Part shown: piece after piece, positions 44,735-53,472 of the stretch | Numbering within the stretch: position 1 is the first letter of the stretch | Layout: each line of letters begins with the position of its first letter | DNA from: Roseomonas gilardii | Lineage (GTDB): Bacteria > Pseudomonadota > Alphaproteobacteria > Acetobacterales > Acetobacteraceae | Direction of reading: 5' to 3' | NCBI RefSeq assembly: GCF_001941945.1 | Contig: NZ_CP015583.1 | Span: 2,859,501-2,923,500 of the forward strand | Length of the DNA stretch: 64,000 nt | Notes under the pieces: model-generated | Databases searched by the model: none | What the model was told of the DNA's origin: nothing | What the model saw: the letters and a program-made list of their open reading frames with translations, nothing else | Made by a program: the position numbers and the translations under genes

Positions 44735-45898
44735 GTGAATTCCCCACCCCACCCCGAAAGCTGGATGCGCGTCACCCCGCTGGGCCTCTATTGCGAGCCC
44801 GGCGATTTCCATATCGACCCGTCACGCCCCGTCCCCCGCGCGGTGGTCAGCCACGGCCATGCCGACCATGCGCGCCCCGGCCATGGTGCCGTGCTTGCCA
44901 CGCCGGAAACCCTGGCGATCATGGAATCCCGCTTCGGCGAGGGGAATGCGGGACGCGAGCAGCAGGCGCTGGGCTATGGCGAGTCCCTGACCCATCGCGG
45001 CGTGCGCGTCACCCTGGTCCCGGCCGGTCATGTGCTGGGCTCGGCGCAGATCGTGCTGGAATGGCGGGGCAGCCGCATCGTCGTCTCCGGCGACTACAAG
45101 CGCCGCCACGATCCGACCTGCGCGGGCTTCGAGCCGGTGACCTGCGACGTCTTCGTCACCGAGGCCACCTTCGCCCTGCCGGTCTTCCGCCATCCGGACG
45201 CCTCGCACGAGATCGCCCGGCTGCTGAAGAGCCTCGCCCTTTTCCCGGAACGCGCCCATGTCGTCGGCGCCTATGCGCTGGGCAAGACGCAGCGGATCAT
45301 CGCCCTGCTGCGGCAGGCGGGCTACGACCGGCCCATCCACCTGCATGGCGCGCTGTGGAACCTCTGCGCCCTCTACGAGCGCCTGGGCATCCCGCTCGGC
45401 CCGCTGGAGCCGGTGCCCAAGGGGCTCAAGCGCGGCCATCCGCCGATCCTGGCCGGCGAGATCGTGCTGGCACCCCCTTCGGCCGAGGCCACGCCCTGGT
45501 CGCGCCGCATGGCCGATCCGGTGACCTGCGCCGCCTCGGGCTGGATGACGGTGCGCCAGCGCGCCCGGCTGCGCGGCGTGGAGCTGCCGTTGATCGTCAG
45601 CGACCATGCCGACTGGGACGAGCTGCTGGCCACCTGCACGGAGGTCCAGGCCCCCGAGGTCTGGGTCACCCATGGGCGGGACGACGCGCTGATCCACGCC
45701 CTGTCGCTGCGCGGCGTGCGGGGCCGCGCCCTGCACCTGATCGGCCGCGAGGAGGATGACGACGCTCCGGAGGCCGCCCCGCCGGAGGACGGCACGCCGT
45801 TGGAAGGCACCCCGGAAGCGGTCCCGCCGGAGACAGCTCCACTGCCCGCGGGTGGCGGCTTCGGCGCGGATGCCTCGCCCGGGGATGTGGCCCGATGA
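44735..45898 (+). CDS. Ligase-associated DNA exonuclease (metallo-beta-lactamase, CPSF/SNM1-type)
   Basis: A 387-residue beta-CASP-like nuclease. HGHADH (residues 40-45) in RAVVSHGHADHARPGH is the metal site, with ATPETLAIMESRFG, VTLVPAGHVLGSAQIVLEW and VVSGDYKRRHDPTCAGFEPV following. The family is the exonuclease encoded next to LigC/LigB-type ATP-dependent ligases. The last 50 residues form an acidic Pro-rich tail not seen in the core family. The GTG at 44735 was used; an ATG at 44765 is possible. The stop overlaps the ligase start as ATGA. Confidence 0.92.
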   Translation: MNSPPHPESWMRVTPLGLYCEPGDFHIDPSRPVPRAVVSHGHADHARPGHGAVLATPETLAIMESRFGEGNAGREQQALGYGESLTHRGVRVTLVPAGHVLGSAQIVLEWRGSRIVVSGDYKRRHDPTCAGFEPVTCDVFVTEATFALPVFRHPDASHEIARLLKSLALFPERAHVVGAYALGKTQRIIALLRQAGYDRPIHLHGALWNLCALYERLGIPLGPLEPVPKGLKRGHPPILAGEIVLAPPSAEATPWSRRMADPVTCAASGWMTVRQRARLRGVELPLIVSDHADWDELLATCTEVQAPEVWVTHGRDDALIHALSLRGVRGRALHLIGREEDDDAPEAAPPEDGTPLEGTPEAVPPETAPLPAGGGFGADASPGDVAR

Positions 45899-47511
45899 GC
45901 CTGCCTGCCTTCGCGGAACTGCTGGAGCGCCTGGTCTTCACCCCCGGCCGCCTCGCCAAGCTCGCCCTGATCCGCCGCTGGTTCGACGAGCAGCCCGATC
46001 CCGAGCGCGGCGTCGGCCTCGCCGCCCTGACCGGGGAACTGGTCTTCAGCGCCGCCAAGCCCTCGGTGATCCGCGCCCTGGTGGCGGAGCGCACCGATCC
46101 CGTGCTCCTTGCCTTGTCGCAGGACTATGTCGGCGATTTCGCGGAGACGGTCGCGCTGATCTGGCCGGAGAAGGCCGGCACCAACGCGCCGCCGCCGATG
46201 CTGAGCGAGGTGGTGGAGGGGCTGGAACTCGCCACCCGCGCCGAGGTGCCGCGCCTCATCGAGACCTGGCTCGACAGCCTCGACAGCAACGGTCGCTTCG
46301 CCCTGATCAAGCTCGTCACGGGCGCCCTGCGGGTCGGCGTCAGCGCCCGCCTCGCCCGCGTGGCGCTGGCCGAATGGGCCGGCAGGGGCGTGGAGGAGAT
46401 CGAAGAGGTCTGGCACGGCGTCGCCCCGCCCTACATCCCGATCTTCCGCTGGCTGGAAGGGCGCGAGCCGAGGCCGGACCCTCGGGACGCCCCGGTCTTC
46501 CGCCCGCTGATGCTCGCCCATCCGCTGGAGGAAGCCGATCTCGGCGCCATCGAGGCCGCGCCGGAGGACTGGCGCGCCGAATGGAAATGGGACGGCATCC
46601 GCGTGCAGCTCGCCGCCAGCCCGGGCGGCGTGCGGCTCTGGTCGCGCACCGGCGAGGATGTCTCGGGTGCCTTTCCGGAACTGCTGGAGAACCTCCCTTT
46701 CCACGCCACGCTGGATGGCGAGCTTCTGGTGGTGCGCGACGGCACCGTCGCCCCCTTCGCCGACCTGCAACAGCGGCTGAACCGCAAGGTGATCACGCCG
46801 AAGATGCAGCGCGACTTCCCGGTCGCCATACGGCTCTACGACCTGCTCGTGGATGGCGAGGAGGACCTGCGCCCCCTGCCCTTCGGCACCCGGCGCGACC
46901 GGCTGGAGCAATGGTTCACGCGGCACCGGCCGCCGGGCATGGATCTTTCGCCGCTGGTTGCCTTCTCCTCCCTGCGCCATCTGGCCGAACTGCGCGAGGG
47001 CGCGCGCGCCGCCTCGATCGAGGGGCTGATGCTCAAGCGTGCCGACAGCCCCTATGTCGCCGGCCGCGTGAAGGGGCTGTGGTGGAAGTGGAAGCGCGCG
47101 CCGCTCACCGTGGATGCCGTGCTGATGTATGCCCAGCGCGGGCATGGCAAGCGGTCGAGCTACTACTCGGATTACACGTTCGGCCTCTGGCGCGTCGCGG
47201 AGGACGGGACGGAGGAGCTGGTGCCCGTCGGCAAGGCCTATTCCGGCTACACGGACCAGGAGCTGGTCTGGCTCGACCGCTGGATCCGCGAGCACACCAC
47301 CGGCCGCTTCGGCCCGGTGCGGGAGGTGGAGAAGGCGCTCGTCCTGGAGGTCATCTTCGACGCCGCACAGCTTTCGGGGCGGCACCGCTCCGGCGTCGCC
47401 ATGCGCTTCCCCCGCATCGCCCGCATCCGGCGGGACAAGCCGGCCGTGGAGGCGGACCGGCTGGAAACGCTGCTGGCCATGGTGGAGAACCGGGCCGAGG
47501 CGGTGGACTGA
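45895..47511 (+). CDS. ATP-dependent DNA ligase (bacterial, ligase-associated cluster)
   Basis: A 538-residue ligase. An N-terminal DNA-binding domain (1-200) is followed by the adenylation domain with motif I EWKWDGIRVQ (Lys231 is the AMP-bound lysine), motif III (DGELLVVRDG), motif IV (SIEGLMLKRADSPYVAGR) and motif V (WWKWKRAPLTVDAVLMYAQRGHGKR), then an OB domain. It overlaps the exonuclease by 4 bp. In many proteobacteria this pair is joined by a DEXH helicase (Lhr-like) and a phosphoesterase; neither follows here. The pair probably repairs strand breaks. Confidence 0.95.
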   Translation: MSLPAFAELLERLVFTPGRLAKLALIRRWFDEQPDPERGVGLAALTGELVFSAAKPSVIRALVAERTDPVLLALSQDYVGDFAETVALIWPEKAGTNAPPPMLSEVVEGLELATRAEVPRLIETWLDSLDSNGRFALIKLVTGALRVGVSARLARVALAEWAGRGVEEIEEVWHGVAPPYIPIFRWLEGREPRPDPRDAPVFRPLMLAHPLEEADLGAIEAAPEDWRAEWKWDGIRVQLAASPGGVRLWSRTGEDVSGAFPELLENLPFHATLDGELLVVRDGTVAPFADLQQRLNRKVITPKMQRDFPVAIRLYDLLVDGEEDLRPLPFGTRRDRLEQWFTRHRPPGMDLSPLVAFSSLRHLAELREGARAASIEGLMLKRADSPYVAGRVKGLWWKWKRAPLTVDAVLMYAQRGHGKRSSYYSDYTFGLWRVAEDGTEELVPVGKAYSGYTDQELVWLDRWIREHTTGRFGPVREVEKALVLEVIFDAAQLSGRHRSGVAMRFPRIARIRRDKPAVEADRLETLLAMVENRAEAVD

Positions 47512-47538
47512 TCCACGCCCCGCCCGGGCGTATCCGGA

Positions 47539-47561
47539 GCGTGCCGGGGCCCCCGGCACGC
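47539..47561. terminator. 11-bp stem hairpin between convergent ligase and stress gene
   Basis: GCGTGCCGGGG (47539-47549) and its exact reverse complement (47551-47561) surround one base. It sits in the 67-bp gap between the converging stops. No T-tract follows. Confidence 0.5.
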
Positions 47562-47578
47562 GGCCCCGTGGATGCGTA

Positions 47579-48136
47579 TCAGCGCAGCCCGCTCTTCTTT
47601 TCCACCACCAGCGGCACGCGCGTTCCGGTCAGCGGGTTCAGTGCCGCCGTTCCCTCGATATCCTCGTCCTCGCGGCCTTCGCGTCCCGTGGGTGCACCCA
47701 GGTCGGCCGGGTCCGGCGTTCCAGCGGTGGCGGCAGCCAGGGCCGCCATCTCTGCCGGCGAGAGCCCGCCCGTCTCGCCCTGCGGCACGTAGTCCTGCCA
47801 GCCCGCGCCACGCCATTCGCGGCGGCGGTCCTCCAGGTCCGCCGCGCCATGGTCGCGCAACACCGCCATGGCATGGTCGGCCTCCGCATCCTCCAGCTCG
47901 GCGGTGAGCACGATGCCGCCACGGCGGATTCCTTCCGAATAGGCGTGGCGTTCCTCGTCCGGCATGAAGAGATGGCGCAGCGAGGCCCAGAAGCCTTCCT
48001 CCTCCGCCGCATCCGCCCCGTCGGCGGCGTGCACGGCGATGCGGCGGCGGTCCACCCCGTCCTGCTGCACCAGATGCTCGATGACCAGTTCGACATCCTC
48101 ACGCCGGTCGAACAATCCCGACACGATACGGGCCAT
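47579..48136 (-). CDS. Stress-type protein with YflT-like N-terminal domain
   Basis: A 185-residue protein. The first 95 residues ([40 protein letters not shown]...[32 protein letters not shown]) have the alternating strand/helix pattern of general-stress/YflT domains, which here look like an 'IVSGLFDxREDVExVIEHL' fold. The C-terminal 85 residues are acidic and low complexity, ending [15 protein letters not shown]. No DUF2382 domain is present. ATG 48136 has AGGGGAGA upstream. It is divergent from icd. The stress role is inferred from the domain type only. Confidence 0.65.
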   Translation of the reverse strand: MARIVSGLFDRREDVELVIEHLVQQDGVDRRRIAVHAADGADAAEEEGFWASLRHLFMPDEERHAYSEGIRRGGIVLTAELEDAEADHAMAVLRDHGAADLEDRRREWRGAGWQDYVPQGETGGLSPAEMAALAAATAGTPDPADLGAPTGREGREDEDIEGTAALNPLTGTRVPLVVEKKSGLR

Positions 48137-48295
48137 GCTGGTGTCTCCCCTGGGTCATTTCCCGGCGGTCCGGGCGTTTCCGGCCGGGGCGGCGGATGGT
48201 GTCCCGCGCGGCCCCTGCCACATGCCGGGGGAAACGGCCGGCCCGCGCCGTCAGTTTCGGCCCATGGTCATGGCATGGCGGCCGGATGACGGGAC

Positions 48296-48331
48296 CGCCT
48301 GCCATATCCGCGAACGGCGCCTGCCATATCC
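48296..48331. promoter_or_regulatory. Two exact 14-bp direct repeats upstream of icd
   Basis: CGCCTGCCATATCC occurs at 48296-48309 and 48318-48331, 22 bp start to start (two helical turns), about 130 bp before the icd start. They lie in the 325-bp gap shared with the divergent stress-type gene, which otherwise shows no feature. A regulator site for either gene is plausible. Confidence 0.5.
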
Positions 48332-48461
48332 CATGGGGGCCTTGCCCCGGGGCGGACCCGATGCGAATGTCCGCGCCACCCTCCCGCCCCCCGGCAGGCC
48401 GCGGCCCCGTGCCGTGCCCCGCCCCAGGGCGGCCCGAACCCGCTGCCGGAGAGGATCCGCA

Positions 48462-49673
48462 ATGGCCAAGATCAAGGTGAAGAACCCCGTCGTCGAGCTC
48501 GACGGGGATGAGATGACCCGCATCATCTGGGGGTTCATCAAGGACCGCCTGATCCTCCCCTATCTCGACATCGACCTGAAGTACTACGACCTCGGCATCG
48601 AGTACCGCGACCAGACCGATGACCAGGTGACGGTGGATGCCGCCAACGCCATCAAGCAGTACGGCGTGGGCGTGAAGTGCGCGACCATCACCCCGGACGA
48701 GGCGCGGGTGAAGGAGTTCGGCCTGAAGAAGATGTGGCGCTCCCCGAACGGGACCATCCGCAACATCCTCGACGGCACCATCTTCCGCGAGCCGATCATC
48801 TGCCAGAACGTGCCCCGCCTGGTGCCGCACTGGAGCAAGCCGATCGTGGTCGGCCGCCATGCCTATGGCGACATCTACCGCGCCGTCGAGATGAAGGTGC
48901 CCGGCCCCGGCAAGGTCACCATGACCTACACGCCCGAGGGCGGCGAGCCGCAGGAGATCGGCGACTTCCCGTTCAAGGGAACGGGCGTCGCGATGATGCA
49001 GCACAACCTCGGCTCCTCGATCGAGGGCTTCGCCCGCGCCTCCTTCAACTACGGCCTGGCGCGCAACTTCCCGGTCTATCTCTCGACCAAGAACACGATC
49101 CTGAAGGCCTATGACGGCACCTTCAAGGACACGTTCCAGTCGATCTTCGAGAACGAGTTCAAGGCCGAGTTCGACAAGCGCGGCCTGACCTACGAGCACC
49201 GCCTGATCGACGACATGGTCGCCGCCGCGCTGAAGTGGGAAGGCGGCTATGTCTGGGCCTGCAAGAACTACGACGGCGACGTGGAGTCCGACATCGTGGC
49301 GCAGGGCTTCGGCTCGCTCGGCCTGATGACCTCGGTGCTGCTGGCGCCGGACGGCAACACCGTGGAGTCCGAGGCCGCGCACGGCACGGTGACGCGCCAT
49401 TTCCGCGAGCACCAGAAGGGCCGCGACACCTCCACCAACCCGATCGCCTCGATCTTCGCCTGGACGCGCGGCCTCGCCTATCGCGGCCGCTTCGACGGCA
49501 CGCAGGACCTGGTGGACTTCGCCAACGCGCTGGAGCAGGTCTGCGTCGAGACGGTGGAATCCGGCTACATGACCAAGGACCTCGCCATCCTGATCGGCAA
49601 GGACCAGCCCTGGCTGAACACCCAGGCCTTCCTCGCCAAGCTGGACGAGAACCTGCAGAAGAAGATGGGCTGA
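48462..49673 (+). CDS. icd: Isocitrate dehydrogenase, NADP-dependent
   Basis: A 403-residue TCA-cycle enzyme of the homodimeric type found in alphaproteobacteria and mitochondria. It oxidatively decarboxylates isocitrate to 2-oxoglutarate. Motifs are [35 protein letters not shown] (substrate Ser/Arg), [13 protein letters not shown] and [29 protein letters not shown], and the NADP-binding [20 protein letters not shown] 48462 follows GGAGAGGA. Length is normal. The gene ends at a clear T-rich terminator. Confidence 0.97.
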   Translation: MAKIKVKNPVVELDGDEMTRIIWGFIKDRLILPYLDIDLKYYDLGIEYRDQTDDQVTVDAANAIKQYGVGVKCATITPDEARVKEFGLKKMWRSPNGTIRNILDGTIFREPIICQNVPRLVPHWSKPIVVGRHAYGDIYRAVEMKVPGPGKVTMTYTPEGGEPQEIGDFPFKGTGVAMMQHNLGSSIEGFARASFNYGLARNFPVYLSTKNTILKAYDGTFKDTFQSIFENEFKAEFDKRGLTYEHRLIDDMVAAALKWEGGYVWACKNYDGDVESDIVAQGFGSLGLMTSVLLAPDGNTVESEAAHGTVTRHFREHQKGRDTSTNPIASIFAWTRGLAYRGRFDGTQDLVDFANALEQVCVETVESGYMTKDLAILIGKDQPWLNTQAFLAKLDENLQKKMG

Positions 49674-49697
49674 TCCGGCCCACTTCGCCGGAACAGG

Positions 49698-49730
49698 AAG
49701 GGCGGGCGCCTCCGGGCGTCCGCCCTTTTT
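49698..49730 (+). terminator. Rho-independent terminator after icd
   Basis: A 12-bp stem (49698-49709 with 49716-49727, one G-U pair) is followed by TTTTT at 49726-49730, 25 bp past the icd stop. This is the clearest intrinsic terminator in the window. Confidence 0.9.
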
Positions 49731-49946
49731 CCGTTCCGGGGCAGGTTGCCGGACGGGATCGCGGCCCGCGCCTCACAATCGGGTCAGAATCGCTCCCCTT
49801 TCCCGCCTTCGCCCGATCCCGCGGCAACAGGGCGGGCCGCCGGCCGTTCATGCCCCGACGGCGCGGCCGCCCCATCGGGCCCGCAGCAGGCTCCCCCTGC
49901 CAGCCAGGGCCGGCCCGCGCCCCTTCCGGAAAAGGACGACCCGCTC

Positions 49947-50852
49947 ATGAGCCAGGACGGCAACGATCCCTACGCGATGCGCGACCCGCGCCAGCAGTAT
50001 CCCCGCCCGCCCTTCCCGCGGCAGCCGCAGGACGCGCCCGGCGAGGTCCGCCGCATGGAGCCGATGCCCGACCATGGCGAGAACAGCTATCGCGGCAGCG
50101 GCCGCCTGCCGGACCGCAAGGCGCTGATCACCGGCGCCGATTCCGGCATCGGCCGTGCCGCCGCCATCGCCTTCGCGCGGGAGGGCGCCGATGTCGCACT
50201 CGGCTACCTGCCCAGCGAGGAGGCGGATGCGCGCGAGGTGGCGAAGCAGATCGAGGCCGCCGGCCGCAAGGCCGTGCTCCTGCCGGGCGACGTATCGGAT
50301 GAGGCGTTCTGCGGGAAGCTGGTTTCCGACGCGGTCGCGCAGCTCGGCGGGCTGGACATCCTCGTGAACAACGCGGGCAAGCAGACCGCGGTGAAGGCCA
50401 TCGCCGACCTGACGACCGAGCAGTTCGACGCCACCTTCCGCACCAACGTCTATGCGATGTTCTGGATCACCAAGGCCGCGCTGCCGCACATGCCGCCCGG
50501 GGCCGCCATCATCAACACGACCTCGATCCAGGCGATGAACCCCTCTTCCTCGCTGCTGGACTATGCCCCCACCAAGGCCGCGATCATGAACTTCACCAAG
50601 GCCCTGGCGAAGCAGGTGGCGGAGAAGGGCATCCGCGTGAACGCCGTGGCCCCCGGCCCCTTCTGGACGCCGCTGCAGCCCTCCGGCGGCCAGCCGCAGG
50701 AGAAGATCGAGGAGTTCGGCGGCCAGACCGCCTTCGGCCGCCCCGGCCAGCCGGCCGAGCTCGCCGCCGCCTATGTGCTGCTGGCCTCGCAGGAAGGCAG
50801 CTACATGACCGGCGAGGTGATCGGCGCCACGGGCGGCAGCACGCCTTTCTGA
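49947..50852 (+). CDS. SDR family oxidoreductase, YghA/YhdF-like with extended N-terminus
   Basis: A 301-residue SDR. A 45-residue polar N-terminal extension ([24 protein letters not shown]) precedes the cofactor motif [27 protein letters not shown]. Others are [49 protein letters not shown] with Tyr-x-x-x-Lys (YAPTK), and the end [16 protein letters not shown]. The extension and 'SSSLLDY' block are typical of the YghA branch, often linked to stress responses. The substrate is unknown. ATG 49947 has AAGGA upstream at long spacing. Confidence 0.9.
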   Translation: MSQDGNDPYAMRDPRQQYPRPPFPRQPQDAPGEVRRMEPMPDHGENSYRGSGRLPDRKALITGADSGIGRAAAIAFAREGADVALGYLPSEEADAREVAKQIEAAGRKAVLLPGDVSDEAFCGKLVSDAVAQLGGLDILVNNAGKQTAVKAIADLTTEQFDATFRTNVYAMFWITKAALPHMPPGAAIINTTSIQAMNPSSSLLDYAPTKAAIMNFTKALAKQVAEKGIRVNAVAPGPFWTPLQPSGGQPQEKIEEFGGQTAFGRPGQPAELAAAYVLLASQEGSYMTGEVIGATGGSTPF

Positions 50853-51073
50853 CCCGGGCCGCCCCAAAGGGCCACCCCGGAGGGCCGCCGCCGGTCGCGG
50901 CAGCCCTCCGGAGGCATCGCCGCCGCCGTCGCGCTCTCCCGGATGCAGCCGGCGCCGTCGCCACCGGGGAAGAACCGCCGCCCCGCCCCCTTTCCTCCCT
51001 GTCAAAGCGTGGCACTGTGCGCGTCCTGCGCCGCCCGGCCGGGCGGCCCTTCCGAGCCCAGGATGATTGCCCC

Positions 51074-52687
51074 ATGAAGCGCCGCGACCTCGCTTCCGCC
51101 TCCCTTGCCCTTCTGGGTTCCCCGCTCCTCGCCCGCCACGCCCTGGCCCAAGGAGGCGCCTCGGGCGCCGCCCCCGGCGAGGGCAAGCCGCTGGTCATCG
51201 CCATCGGCGGCGCGATCAACTCGATCGACCCGCATTTCTTCTCCGCGACGCCGAACCACACCGTCGCGAACCACATCTTCAGCCGCCTGATGGAACGCGA
51301 CCGCCAGGGCAACCCGATCCCCGGCCTGGCCCTGTCCTGGGCGCCGGTCTCGGAGACCGAGTGGGAGTTCAAGCTCCGCCCCGGTGTGAAGTGGCATGAC
51401 GGGCGGGATTTCACGGCCGACGACGCGATCTTCACCTTCGCCCGCGCCCGGGACGTGCCCAACAGCCCCGGCGGCCTGGGGCCCTACCTCTCCTCCATCG
51501 CCGAGGCGAAGGCACCCGACCCGCTGACGCTGCGCGTCACCACCAAGGGCCCGGCGCCGCTGCTGCCGCGCCAGTTGCTGCAGGTCCATATCGTTTCCCG
51601 CCATGTCGGCGAGGGCGCGACCACGGACCAGTACAACAGCGGCAAGGCGGCCATCGGCACCGGCCCCTACAAGTTCGTCCGCTACGTGCCCGGAGACCGG
51701 CTGGAGATGGTCCGCAACGAGGAATACTGGGGCCAGAAGCCGGAATGGACCCAGGTGACCCTGCGGCAGATCACCAATCCCGGCGCCCGCGTCGCGGCGC
51801 TGCTGTCCGGCGATGTCGGCATCATCGACACGCCGCCGGCCGGCGACCTGCCGCGCCTGCGCAGCTCGCCCCAGGTGACGGTGGAGACGGCGCCCGGCCT
51901 GCGCCTGATCTACCTGGGCCCCGACTTCTCGCACGCCACCAACCCGCCCGAGGTGACGACCAAGGACGGCAAGCCCTTCGACAAGAGCCCGCTCCTCGAC
52001 CTGCGGGTGCGCCGGGCGCTGAACATCGCCATCAACCGCCAGGCCCTGGCCGAGCGGGTGATGCAGGGCATGGCCACCCCCACCGGCCAGTGGATGCCGC
52101 AGGGCAGCTTCGGCTATGCCCCCGAGGTGAAGGTGCCGCCCTATGCGCCGGACGAGGCGCGGAAGCTCCTGACGGAGGCCGGCTTTCCCGAGGGTTTCCG
52201 CATCACCCTCCGCACGCCCAACGACCGCTATCCGAACGATTCCGAGACAGCGCAGGCGGTGGCGCAGATGTGGACGCGGATCGGGGTGCAGACCCGCGTC
52301 GAGGCCATGCCCTGGAGCGCCTATGTTCCCCGCGCCACGCGGCAGGAATACTCCATGTGCCTTTGGGGCTGGTCCAGCAGCACCGGCGAGGGCAGCAACG
52401 TCATGAACAGTGTGCTCAGCACCTACAACAGGGAGCAGGGCCGTGGTTCCTCCAATGATGGCCGCTATTCCAACCCGGAACTCGACGCCCTGACCGTCGC
52501 GGCGCTGTCCACCATCGACGACGCGAAGCGCGAGGCCCTGATCCAGAAGGGCGTGGCCATGGCGATGGGCGACGTGGCGCTGATCCCGCTCTTCATCCTC
52601 ACCAACGCCTGGGCGACGCGGAAGGGCCTGACCTATGCGGCCGGGGCCAGCGAGATGACCCTGGCCATGGACGTGCGCTCCGCCTGA
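51074..52687 (+). CDS. ABC transporter substrate-binding protein, peptide/nickel type (SBP_bac_5)
   Basis: A 537-residue periplasmic receptor with a KRRDLASASLALLGSPLLARHALAQ signal that is Tat-like. The mature protein has VIAIGGAINSIDPHFFSATPNHTV, WEFKLRPGVKWHDGRDFTADDAIFTFARARDVP and YGYAPEVKVPPYAPDEARKLLTEAG-like blocks typical of family 5 receptors (DppA/OppA). No permease or ATPase genes are beside it. The ligand could be an oligopeptide or another small molecule. AGGA precedes ATG 51074. Confidence 0.9.
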   Translation: MKRRDLASASLALLGSPLLARHALAQGGASGAAPGEGKPLVIAIGGAINSIDPHFFSATPNHTVANHIFSRLMERDRQGNPIPGLALSWAPVSETEWEFKLRPGVKWHDGRDFTADDAIFTFARARDVPNSPGGLGPYLSSIAEAKAPDPLTLRVTTKGPAPLLPRQLLQVHIVSRHVGEGATTDQYNSGKAAIGTGPYKFVRYVPGDRLEMVRNEEYWGQKPEWTQVTLRQITNPGARVAALLSGDVGIIDTPPAGDLPRLRSSPQVTVETAPGLRLIYLGPDFSHATNPPEVTTKDGKPFDKSPLLDLRVRRALNIAINRQALAERVMQGMATPTGQWMPQGSFGYAPEVKVPPYAPDEARKLLTEAGFPEGFRITLRTPNDRYPNDSETAQAVAQMWTRIGVQTRVEAMPWSAYVPRATRQEYSMCLWGWSSSTGEGSNVMNSVLSTYNREQGRGSSNDGRYSNPELDALTVAALSTIDDAKREALIQKGVAMAMGDVALIPLFILTNAWATRKGLTYAAGASEMTLAMDVRSA

Positions 52688-52743
52688 CCGCCGGGGAGGG
52701 GCCGTTCCGGCTCCTCCCCTGGTGCCGGCTTTTCGATTGCAAA

Positions 52744-52781
52744 TCATCGCAAGTATACAACTCTAGATTTATTTCATCGCA
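52744..52781. promoter_or_regulatory. Repeat pair in an AT-rich promoter region
   Basis: TCATCGCA occurs at 52744-52751 and 52774-52781, 30 bp apart (three helical turns). A TATACA at 52754-52759 between them could be a -10 element, with only a weak -35 (TTTCGA at 52731). The surrounding 52730-52860 is strikingly AT-rich for this genome and lies ahead of the next gene. Confidence 0.4.
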
Positions 52782-52879
52782 GTTTGTTGGCCGATCCCTC
52801 GTTCATTTCCTCTTTTTGATCCGGTCTTGTAAAATAAAGCCAGCATCGTAACATCGGCGGCGGGGGAAGGATCAAAAGC

Positions 52880-53458
52880 ATGAATTCTTCGTTGTTGCTG
52901 GTCGCCGTCCATTTCCTGCCTGAGATTTCCCGCGCCGTGGCACATGGCCAGGGAAGCGAGACAGCCCGGCAGGTGTCACGCACGGTCCGCACCGTCGCCG
53001 GCACCGGCAACCCCTTCCTGGCACTGCGTCGGATCGAAGCCGATATGGGCCGCGCCGCCGCCCTCCGGATCCGCCTCGCCTCGATCGCCTGCGACTGCGA
53101 GATCACGCTCGCCGAGAGGCGTCATCGCGCCCGGACGGGACGGGAGGGTGCCACCCTCCCCTTCCCGGGCCGCGCCCATGCCGTCGGCCTGACCATGACC
53201 CTCTGCGCCGGCTTCCTGTCGCTCTTCGCCCTCGGCCTGCGGCGGAGCCAGGCGGGGCACGCATCGCCACGCCTGGCCAGCCCCTTCGCCAGCAGCGTGA
53301 TCCTCGCCGCCATGCTGGTCGCCGCCCTGGGGATCACGACCCATCCCGACGAGGCGGAGGAAATCGCGGTGCTGGCCCCGGCCTCGCAGCCCGCCGAGAT
53401 GCTGATCCTGCATTCCGAGCCGGTGCCGCAGGTCCCCGACATCACGCGCCCTGCCTGA
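52880..53458 (+). CDS. Two-TM protein of unknown function
   Basis: A 192-residue protein without a recognisable family. The first 95 residues are helical and charged, with cysteines in ASIACDCEITLAER. Two hydrophobic segments follow (VGLTMTLCAGFLSLFALGL and SSVILAAMLVAALGI), and a short acidic tail ends at DITRPA. ATG 52880 is preceded by GGGGAAGGA. The AT-rich upstream region and lack of homology may mark it as acquired. It is convergent with the methyltransferase; their stops sit in one small palindrome. Confidence 0.6.
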   Translation: MNSSLLLVAVHFLPEISRAVAHGQGSETARQVSRTVRTVAGTGNPFLALRRIEADMGRAAALRIRLASIACDCEITLAERRHRARTGREGATLPFPGRAHAVGLTMTLCAGFLSLFALGLRRSQAGHASPRLASPFASSVILAAMLVAALGITTHPDEAEEIAVLAPASQPAEMLILHSEPVPQVPDITRPA

Positions 53459-53472
53459 CCGGGCGCGGTCAG
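53455..53472. terminator. Palindrome spanning both stop codons of convergent genes
   Basis: CTGACC (53455-53460) and GGTCAG (53467-53472) flank GGGCGC. The TGA of the upstream gene and the stop of the methyltransferase both lie inside the arms. It may help end transcription from both sides. Confidence 0.4.
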
